64,000 nucleotides of DNA. It comes from Bacteroidales bacterium. Lineage in GTDB: Bacteria; Bacteroidota; Bacteroidia; Bacteroidales; UBA12077. Positions 17,706 to 24,275 of this stretch are shown here, one piece after another. A program made the position numbers and the translations under genes. Below the pieces are notes generated by a model. It saw only the letters and a list, made by a program, of their open reading frames with translations. It did no database searches and had not been told where the DNA came from. Every line of letters starts with the position of its first letter. Positions within the stretch are counted from its first letter, which is position 1. The stretch spans positions 1 through 64,000 of the forward strand of contig JAEINU010000002.1 in assembly GCA_016342685.1 (NCBI GenBank). The letters are read 5' to 3'.

Positions 17706-18356
17706 GTGCAGACAGTTGTAATTAGTAAAAAAACAAGAAAAATAGTTCGTAAATTATTTTCTAAAAGATATAAATCATATTCACAAAATTATTATCGCGA
17801 TAGAAGTTTCTATATGTATAATAATATTGAGAGTCTTTGTAACTTATTTGTTGTAGATAAAGAAGAAATAGAAACATCTAAACCCATATTATTAAATACA
17901 AACCTTAGCTTTGGGAGCAAGCAAAATCAAATTAAAAAACACTTGGGAACTCCGAGCTGTTACATCAAAAAAACGGTTAATTCACTAGAATTTAACATTA
18001 TGTTTTATAAAATTTATATGGGTGGATTCAAAACAAAACAAGAAGTTCATTTATATAAAAATGAATTATTTTACTTCTCATATGTTTTCTCGTATTTAAA
18101 TGCCCCAGACAAAGAAATTCTTCAAAAACTACTTTGTAAAAAGTATTTAGGTAATGAATGTGAATTAAACGATAAAGTAATTACGGATAAATACGGAAAT
18201 AAAATATTCATAACCGAGAATGTTGATTTTACAATAAACTATCTAACAGGCAATAAAAAAATACTTGAAGAGTTTGTCGCAATTAACGAATCGACAAAAA
18301 GAATCCGTAAAAATCTGGTTGAAAAAAACCAAGACGAACTACTTTATAAGCTTTAG
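17706..18356 (+). CDS. hypothetical protein behind the caspase gene
   Basis: The 216-residue basic protein starts with GTG at 17706, 11 bases after the caspase stop. I do not recognise the family. It has no signal peptide or membrane segment. Its N-terminus is rich in Lys, Arg and Tyr (KKTRKIVRKLFSKRYKSYSQNYYRDR). The middle part (SFGSKQNQIKKHLGTPSCYIKK) recalls the BamE/SmpA-like pattern G-S-x(2-4)-I-x(2)-LG-x-P in which a Gly-containing turn precedes LGxP. Short spacing suggests co-transcription with the caspase gene. A later in-frame ATG at codon 37 would remove the basic start. Confidence 0.5.
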   Translation: MQTVVISKKTRKIVRKLFSKRYKSYSQNYYRDRSFYMYNNIESLCNLFVVDKEEIETSKPILLNTNLSFGSKQNQIKKHLGTPSCYIKKTVNSLEFNIMFYKIYMGGFKTKQEVHLYKNELFYFSYVFSYLNAPDKEILQKLLCKKYLGNECELNDKVITDKYGNKIFITENVDFTINYLTGNKKILEEFVAINESTKRIRKNLVEKNQDELLYKL

Positions 18357-18692
18357 TTTCTATAAACATCAAAAGAATTTTAACCAGTACCGATTTATCG
18401 CCATATAAAATTGTTTTCTAGTTAATTCACGTACCTTTGCTGCAAATAAAGGTATTTGTATAAAAGCAAATATTCGTTCTATTATAATTGCTAATATAAA
18501 GTACATCTTTAATATCGGACAATTCTTGACTTAAGAATTTCAATTGGACTTAAGAATGTTTCTAAGATTCTTATTTGCCTTTACCTATTTTCTGAATTAT
18601 TATTTCTTTTTACCATTATCAGATTGAGTTATAGCCAACCGCTATCTCCTATTTTTTCGTTAAAGAATAATTTCACTTTACTCATACAATCA
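18357..18692 (+). promoter_or_regulatory. promoter and long structured leader of a radical SAM gene
   Basis: TTG (18411-18413) and TACCTTTG (18432-18439), 18 bases apart, fit the Bacteroidota promoter consensus. A transcript starting near 18446 would have a leader of about 245 bases before the ATG at 18693. The leader contains two copies of GACTTAAGAAT (near 18527 and 18548), the first inside the palindrome TTCTTGACTTAAGAA, so it could fold. No known riboswitch class was recognised. Confidence 0.5.
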
Positions 18693-20027
18693 ATGAATGC
18701 ATATATCAATTATTTGAATGATTTAACAAATAAAAATAATCTTCAGTATGTGGGATTTAGTACTCAAATTAATTGGGTAAAATATTCTAATGCTATAGAA
18801 TATGAAAGCGAAAAAAGCCTTTTACTAGATAAACTTGATCATAAATTAAATTGGTCGTTTAAAAACACAAAACCATGGATTAATAGATTATCAAAGGGAT
18901 GTCAATTATGTGGTAAAGGTGAATGGTCTTGCTTATTTATTACAGGAAAATGTAACGCAAATTGTTTTTACTGTCCTACATCTCAGAATAAAGATGGAAT
19001 CCCATCAACTCAAGGCACAAGCTTTGATAATGTCGAAGACTATATTCAATACTTAGATTACTTTGGTTTTAAAGGAGCGAGCTTAAGTGGTGGTGAACCT
19101 TTAATTGTTTTCGACAGAACACTACACTACATAAAAAGCATTAAAAAATTCTTTGGAGATAAGCTTTATTTATGGATGTATACAAATGGGATTTTAGGTT
19201 CTGTTGAAAGATATAATCAACTTGCTGCTGCAGGAATAGACGAAATAAGATTTGATATTGGAGCAACAAATTACGATTTGAAATATTTACAATTGGCAAA
19301 AGATATTATTCCAAATTTAACAGTTGAAATACCAGCCGTTCCAGAGGAATTCGAGAAATTGAAACAAGTTATACCTGAACTAATAAAAATGGGTGTAAAA
19401 AATATGAATCTGCATCAAATGCGATTAACAAATTACAATGCTCCCAAACTTCTAAACAGAGATTATACCTATTTACATGGAGAACATGCAACCGTACTAG
19501 AGTCGGAAATTACAGCTCTAAAAATTATTGAATTTGTAGCAGAAAATAATCTGGATATTGGAATTAATTATTGTGCCTTTCATTTTAAAAACAGATTTCA
19601 GAAAGCTGGATTTCGTAAAAAAATTGCATCAAAATTTATCGATTCTAATTCTCAGCTTACAGAGAATGGCTTTTTAAGAACAATAAGTCATGATAAATCA
19701 AATTATACAATCGATAATGAGCAATTGAAAAATACATCTTCTATTGATCCGCAAAAGAACGCCGAATCGATTGAAATTACATATAAAGGATTACTTCTCG
19801 ATGATAACGAAGAAAATCAATTGTTCCATAAGAAAATAAATATCGGAAATAAAACTTATTTTTTAAGAAGTGGATTGGTTCAAGAATCACAATCATTGAA
19901 TCAAACAGATACTCAATATTTCTTAAATCTATTTGATAAAAATGGAGCAAATATCCCTGAGCAGGAAAATCTATTCCTTGCTTGGAAAAATGAATTTATT
20001 GAGTGGGACTTAAGGGATTATTTTTAA
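18693..20027 (+). CDS. radical SAM protein with extra N-terminal cysteines
   Basis: The chosen ATG at 18693 gives 444 residues; the open frame extends back to TTG at 18624. The cluster motif C87-x3-C91-x2-C94 (GKCNANCFYCPT) binds the radical SAM 4Fe-4S cluster. Just before it are C70, C73 and C80 (KGCQLCGKGEWSC), which may hold a second metal site. SLSGGEPL (the GGE motif) follows the cluster and binds S-adenosylmethionine. The core barrel ends near 300, and the last 140 residues are not recognisable. The reaction is unknown. Its 3' end overlaps the convergent acetyltransferase gene by 32 bases. Confidence 0.75.
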   Translation: MNAYINYLNDLTNKNNLQYVGFSTQINWVKYSNAIEYESEKSLLLDKLDHKLNWSFKNTKPWINRLSKGCQLCGKGEWSCLFITGKCNANCFYCPTSQNKDGIPSTQGTSFDNVEDYIQYLDYFGFKGASLSGGEPLIVFDRTLHYIKSIKKFFGDKLYLWMYTNGILGSVERYNQLAAAGIDEIRFDIGATNYDLKYLQLAKDIIPNLTVEIPAVPEEFEKLKQVIPELIKMGVKNMNLHQMRLTNYNAPKLLNRDYTYLHGEHATVLESEITALKIIEFVAENNLDIGINYCAFHFKNRFQKAGFRKKIASKFIDSNSQLTENGFLRTISHDKSNYTIDNEQLKNTSSIDPQKNAESIEITYKGLLLDDNEENQLFHKKINIGNKTYFLRSGLVQESQSLNQTDTQYFLNLFDKNGANIPEQENLFLAWKNEFIEWDLRDYF

Positions 20028-20457
20028 AATCCTTCTTCTCAAATATCATTTGCTCCTTACTCAAAGAATATCCTAAATCAGAATAGAACTTATGAGCTAA
20101 ATCGCGTTTAACATTGCATCTAACTCTAATTTTTCTATTATCATTAAAAAGAGTTTCAACATGTTTAACTAGTAATTTACCTATTCCATTTCCACGTTCT
20201 TTTTCATCTACTACTAATCCACAAATTTCGGTAAAAGGTTTTGAGGTAAGTCTTATAGCATTAAAACAATGAATATAACCAACGACTTCTTCATCTAAAA
20301 CTGCGACAAAAGCAAAGTGATCAGGATTGTTTAGTATTTTATCAATTTGATCCTTAACAATATCTGATTGCACATTAGGTCCTAACTGATTTGTAAGGCT
20401 TGTAATTAATTCATAATCTTCAGATGTAATAATCCTTATAAGAATATCATTCCTCAT
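19996..20457 (-). CDS. GNAT family N-acetyltransferase
   Basis: The 153-residue protein has a GNAT fold with the acetyl-CoA-binding motif A near 90-105 (VVDEKERGNGIGKLLVKHVE) and a final motif with AHKFYSDLGYSLSKEQMIFEKK. The family acetylates small amines or protein N-termini; the acceptor is not predictable. It follows the K+ channel gene by one base and pyruvate kinase further upstream, so the three are likely one transcript. Its last 32 bases lie opposite the end of the radical SAM gene. Confidence 0.8.
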   Translation of the reverse strand: MRNDILIRIITSEDYELITSLTNQLGPNVQSDIVKDQIDKILNNPDHFAFVAVLDEEVVGYIHCFNAIRLTSKPFTEICGLVVDEKERGNGIGKLLVKHVETLFNDNRKIRVRCNVKRDLAHKFYSDLGYSLSKEQMIFEKKDFKNNPLSPTQ

Positions 20458-20458
20458 A

Positions 20459-20803
20459 TTACTTTACCAAATTAGTCTTTTTTCTATCTCTTTTTTCTTT
20501 GAGATCTTTCAGCCTTGATCTTCTATGCAAATAAAATGTATTAATAAATCCAAAAATGATTCCTATTCCAGTTAAAATATAGATTATCGTAAATATTTTG
20601 CCAAAATCAGTTTGCGGCGATAAATCTCCATAACCAACTGTAGTTAGCGTTATAACCGAAAAATACAATGAATCTAACCAACGCCAGCCTTCAACAAAAT
20701 GATATACTATCGTACCATTTGCTAAAACCAGCAATGTTGATATTGAAAGATTTCTGTATGCGCGATCTTTAAAAAAACCTAAAACAACTCTGAACAAATA
20801 CAT
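20459..20803 (-). CDS. two-transmembrane potassium channel
   Basis: The 114-residue protein has two membrane segments (about 18-40 and 68-92) around a pore loop with the selectivity filter TVGYGD (55-60), the K+ channel signature. No RCK or TrkA-N regulatory domain is attached, and the tail is basic (HRRSRLKDLKEKRDRKK). A tetramer would conduct K+ across the inner membrane. It sits 5 bases behind pyruvate kinase, an enzyme usually activated by K+, which may or may not be meaningful. Confidence 0.85.
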   Translation of the reverse strand: MYLFRVVLGFFKDRAYRNLSISTLLVLANGTIVYHFVEGWRWLDSLYFSVITLTTVGYGDLSPQTDFGKIFTIIYILTGIGIIFGFINTFYLHRRSRLKDLKEKRDRKKTNLVK

Positions 20804-20808
20804 ATGTT

Positions 20809-22230
20809 TTACTTAACCAAGTTCCCCATCAAGTTCTCTAAAGTTCCAATCTCAACAAAAGAAACTCCATAACTACGTCCAAAATTACCAGCAGCAACTA
20901 CAAATAAATCATCTTTAGTAAAAGTGTGATTACTTATTATATTGTTTAGTGCTTCTGATAAAAACTCATGCGATGTTTCTTTAAGTTCCATATAATCAGG
21001 AATAACTCCATAACTTAAAGCCATTTCACGCATGGTTCGTTTCGAATAACATTGAGCAAAAATTGGTTTTGCTCCACGATATGCAGCCAAACTTCTCAAC
21101 GTTCGACCCGACATAGAATCAGCAATAATTGCTTTTGCATTCAGATCAACCGCAGCATGAACCGATGATTTAATTAAAGTAGCAGAAACTTCGTTGTTAA
21201 TAATATTTATTGGAATATCGTTTATCGGATTTTTCGATTGCTCAACTTCTTTTGATATTGTTGCCATAGTTCGAACCGATTCTACGGGATAAGATCCATT
21301 TGCTGTTTCTCCGCTTAACATAACAGCATCGGCATTTCTGTATACTGCACTAGCTACATCGTTTACTTCTGCGCGTGTTGGACGAGGATTGTCAATCATA
21401 CTATGCAACATTTGAGTTGCAACAATCACAGGTTTACGTTTATCAATACATTTACTTATTAAGTATCGTTGTAAACCAGGAATTTTCTCATAAGGTACTT
21501 CAACAGCTAAATCACCACGAGCAACCATCACACCATATACATGATCCAAAATCTCGTCAATATTGTCGACTCCTTGTTGATTTTCTATTTTAGCGATAAT
21601 CTTAACTTTGCTTTTATGTTCGTCTAATATTTTCTGAATTTCCAATACATCTTCTTTACTTCGAACAAAAGAATGCGCAATAAAATCAAGATCCTGTTCT
21701 ATTGCTAACTGAATAAATTCTCTATCTCTAACACTTATAGATGGCAAATTAAATTCAACTTTAGGCACATTCACGCTTTTCTTTCCTTTAACAACACCTT
21801 TATTTGTTGCTTTACAAAGCAGCGAATCTTCTGTTTTCTTAATTACCTCCAGCTCAACATAACCATCATCAATTAAAATCTTTGTATTGTCAGGTACCTC
21901 TTTAACAAAATCGGGATACGAAACATAAATACATTCCTGAGTTGATTCCTGATTTGGATCTCCTTTTACATAAATTTCCTGACCAATTTCAAGTTTAATT
22001 ACATTATCAGTTTTAACAGTTCTTACTTCAGGGCCTTTAGTGTCAATTAACAAAGCTATCTTCTCGGATACTTGTCGAACATCATTGATCAGTTTTATAG
22101 CATTTTCCTGATTCATATGAGCCGTATTCATTCGAACAACATCCATTCCTTCATTATATAATGATTGTATAAACTCTGGACTACTCATCTTATCCGATAT
22201 TGTAGCAACTATTTTTGTTTTCTTAATCAT
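20809..22230 (-). CDS. pyk: pyruvate kinase
   Basis: Pyruvate kinase makes pyruvate and ATP from phosphoenolpyruvate and ADP, the last step of glycolysis. At 473 residues it has the usual length. Visible motifs are the N-terminal TKIVATISD, LLIDTKGPEVRT (about 60-72), the active-site stretch KIIAKIENQQGVDNIDEI (about 215-232) and MVARGDLAVEV, followed by IVATQMLHSM and VMLSGETANGSYP. The usual NFSHG is replaced by MNTAHM, which I recall as typical of Bacteroidales enzymes. It heads the minus-strand run with the K+ channel and acetyltransferase. Together with ppdK and pckA it forms a phosphoenolpyruvate node in this window. Confidence 0.95.
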   Translation of the reverse strand: MIKKTKIVATISDKMSSPEFIQSLYNEGMDVVRMNTAHMNQENAIKLINDVRQVSEKIALLIDTKGPEVRTVKTDNVIKLEIGQEIYVKGDPNQESTQECIYVSYPDFVKEVPDNTKILIDDGYVELEVIKKTEDSLLCKATNKGVVKGKKSVNVPKVEFNLPSISVRDREFIQLAIEQDLDFIAHSFVRSKEDVLEIQKILDEHKSKVKIIAKIENQQGVDNIDEILDHVYGVMVARGDLAVEVPYEKIPGLQRYLISKCIDKRKPVIVATQMLHSMIDNPRPTRAEVNDVASAVYRNADAVMLSGETANGSYPVESVRTMATISKEVEQSKNPINDIPINIINNEVSATLIKSSVHAAVDLNAKAIIADSMSGRTLRSLAAYRGAKPIFAQCYSKRTMREMALSYGVIPDYMELKETSHEFLSEALNNIISNHTFTKDDLFVVAAGNFGRSYGVSFVEIGTLENLMGNLVK

Positions 22231-22316
22231 AATTAAAATTGATTAATTTGCTAATTCTACAGACCTTAATCTTAACAAAGAAAGATCATGTAATCAACAC
22301 TTTTATCTTTATACTT

Positions 22317-22748
22317 TTATCTTTTATCCTTTATTACTCTCAGACTTTCAATAGCCAAACGATAACTATCTAATCCAAATCCAGAAATACTTCCCATACA
22401 ATTTGGACCAATTAAAGATACATGACGAAACTCTTCACGAGCAAACACATTCGAAATATGAACCTCAACAACCGGAGCTATAACAGCGGCAATTGCATCT
22501 GCAATAGCAATAGAAGTATGAGTATATCCTCCAGCATTTAAAACAACTCCATCATAATCAAATCCTATTTCCTGAATTTTATTAATGATTTCTCCTTCTA
22601 CATTTGATTGAAAATATTCGATTTCAACATCTTCGAAATGATCTTTCAGAAGCTTTAAAAAATTATCAAAATCTACTTCACCATAAATTTCTTTTTCACG
22701 TTTCCCTAATAGATTTAGGTTCGGACCATTAATAATTTGTATTTTCAT
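22317..22748 (-). CDS. aroQ: 3-dehydroquinate dehydratase, type II
   Basis: This shikimate pathway enzyme dehydrates 3-dehydroquinate to 3-dehydroshikimate. The 143 residues match the small dodecameric type II family. The opening INGPNLNLLGKREKEIYG carries the catalytic Arg and Tyr, VVLNAGGYTHTSIAIADA binds substrate, and VEVHISNVFAREEFRHVS contains the catalytic His. It is divergent from the Xer recombinase gene, a familiar arrangement in Bacteroidales. Its -7 element (22774-22781) lies 26 bases upstream of the start. Confidence 0.95.
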   Translation of the reverse strand: MKIQIINGPNLNLLGKREKEIYGEVDFDNFLKLLKDHFEDVEIEYFQSNVEGEIINKIQEIGFDYDGVVLNAGGYTHTSIAIADAIAAVIAPVVEVHISNVFAREEFRHVSLIGPNCMGSISGFGLDSYRLAIESLRVIKDKR

Positions 22749-22773
22749 CAGTCATTTTTTAACATCGTATATG

Positions 22774-22781
22774 CAAATTTA
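22774..22781 (-). promoter_or_regulatory. -7 element for aroQ
   Basis: TAAATTTG on the minus strand matches TAnnTTTG and gives a leader of under 25 bases. No clear -33 element was found at the expected distance. It nearly abuts the opposite -7 element for xerD. Confidence 0.5.
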
Positions 22782-22792
22782 AGCATAAACAT

Positions 22793-22800
22793 TAACTTTG
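22793..22800 (+). promoter_or_regulatory. -7 element for the Xer recombinase gene
   Basis: TAACTTTG matches TAnnTTTG, 33 bases before the ATG at 22833. No matching -33 element is evident. Confidence 0.5.
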
Positions 22801-22832
22801 AAATATATAATTAATGATTTAACAATTTATTA

Positions 22833-23732
22833 ATGGATTGGGAAAAAACAATTATTCAGTTTAAGAGTTTCCTAAAATTAGAGAAATCTTTATCGCCGAA
22901 TTCTATTTCAGCCTACGAAACAGATATTCGTAAGCTGGTTACTTTTTTCGAAATGAATAAGCAAACTACATCCCCTATCCATGTTAGCTTTGAAGATTTA
23001 AAAAACTTTCTGGAATGGATTAATCAGTTTGGATTAAACGAACGTTCTCAAGCCAGAATCATATCGGGATTAAAAGCCTTTTTTAAATATCTTTTATTGG
23101 AAGATTTAATTGAAAAAGATCCATCAGGATTATTAGAATCACCACGATTAGGAAGAAAACTACCAGAAGTACTTTCTATTATAGAAATAGATAAAATAAT
23201 TTCTGCAATTGATTTGAGTTTACCCGAAGGGCAACGAAATAAAGCTATTATAGAAACATTGTACAGTTGCGGATTACGAGTATCTGAGCTGGTTAATCTT
23301 AAAATATCAAACTTATACTTTAATGATGGCTTTGTTCGCGTGACAGGAAAGGGCGATAAAGAACGGTTAGTCCCAATCGGAAGTAAGGCTATGAAAGAAA
23401 TCCGACTCTATTTTGAAGACAGAAACATGCTTTCTAAAATCGATAAATCAAGTGAAAATATTGTATTCCTGAACAGACGGGGAAAACAGTTATCGCGAAT
23501 TACTATTTTTGATTTTATTAAAAAACTAGCTATAAAAGCTGAAATCAAAAAAAATATTAGCCCTCACACTTTTCGCCATTCCTTTGCAACCCATTTAATT
23601 GAAGGTGGAGCCGATTTAAGAGCCGTTCAAGAAATGCTGGGACACGAATCAATTACTACCACTGAGATTTATACTCATCTCGACCGAGAATATCTACGAG
23701 ATGCAATTATTAGATTCCATCCTAGATCTTAA
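22833..23732 (+). CDS. xerD: site-specific tyrosine recombinase XerD/XerC
   Basis: This 299-residue recombinase resolves chromosome dimers at dif sites. An N-terminal SAM-like core-binding domain (about 1-90) is followed by the catalytic domain. The tyrosine recombinase residues are visible: Arg in YSCGLRVSELVNL, Lys in VTGKGDKERLVPIG, His-x-x-Arg in SPHTFRHSFATHL, His in MLGHESITTTEIY and the nucleophile Tyr in TEIYTHLDREYL. The choice between XerC and XerD is uncertain; XerD is the usual name for the Bacteroidales gene beside aroQ. It is a housekeeping copy, not an integrase of a mobile element. Confidence 0.88.
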   Translation: MDWEKTIIQFKSFLKLEKSLSPNSISAYETDIRKLVTFFEMNKQTTSPIHVSFEDLKNFLEWINQFGLNERSQARIISGLKAFFKYLLLEDLIEKDPSGLLESPRLGRKLPEVLSIIEIDKIISAIDLSLPEGQRNKAIIETLYSCGLRVSELVNLKISNLYFNDGFVRVTGKGDKERLVPIGSKAMKEIRLYFEDRNMLSKIDKSSENIVFLNRRGKQLSRITIFDFIKKLAIKAEIKKNISPHTFRHSFATHLIEGGADLRAVQEMLGHESITTTEIYTHLDREYLRDAIIRFHPRS

Positions 23733-23741
23733 TTCTAATTA

Positions 23742-24004
23742 ACAATTAAATCTTAGTACATGACAAAAAACAAAGATTAACATGAAAGTTTTATTAAATA
23801 TTAGTTCCGTATTTTAAAATTACAAATTTCAAAACATAAATAACAAATAAAACCCAATAAATCAATAAATTAAATCCCAAACTTTTTGATTATTGAGTAT
23901 TGTGAATTGTATTCTATATGGAATTTATTTTTTTATTAAAATCATTACTATTCAGCAGGTTAAAAATTTGTGAATAATTTTTGTCATGTACTAAACAATT
24001 AAAT
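23742..24004. mobile_element. MITE-like element with 17-bp terminal inverted repeats and a 10-bp flanking repeat
   Basis: TTAGTACATGACAAAAA (23753-23769) is perfectly inverted at 23978-23994, bounding a 242-bp AT-rich non-coding segment. The 10-mer ACAATTAAAT lies immediately outside both ends (23742-23751 and 23995-24004; one extra C separates the left copy from the repeat). That is the pattern of a target-site duplication. The inverted repeats extend imperfectly inward (ACAAAGATTAAC against ACAAATTTTTAAC, offset by about six bases). No transposase ORF is inside, so it would need one supplied in trans. Duplications of 9-13 bp are known for IS4-type elements; the parent family is not identified. 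Confidence 0.6.
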
Positions 24005-24275
24005 ATTAAAAATTGAGGCTCAACTTTGAACCTTTATCTTTAAACTTTTATCTTCTAAGCTTAAACTTTTTCTCTTCCAAGATGTTTGCAAAAAGTAGTG
24101 TGGATTTAATATTTCAATTTGCTAAATTTTTGATTTACAAATTATAAAACATTATTCAGAAATTATTCAATCTAATCCTGTCTAATTGGCATTTTTTGAA
24201 TATCTTTGTATCCTGCTAAGATTTTTTGTTAAATGAATCATATTCAATTATTTATAAATTTTAAAGTATAAAAAA
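24005..24275 (+). promoter_or_regulatory. ppdK upstream region with -7 element
   Basis: TATCTTTG at 24201-24208 matches the -7 consensus TAnnTTTG and lies 67 bases before the ppdK start. No convincing -33 element is seen at 19-21 bases. The rest of the region is AT-rich with several CTTTTATCTT-like words and no ORF. Confidence 0.5.
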
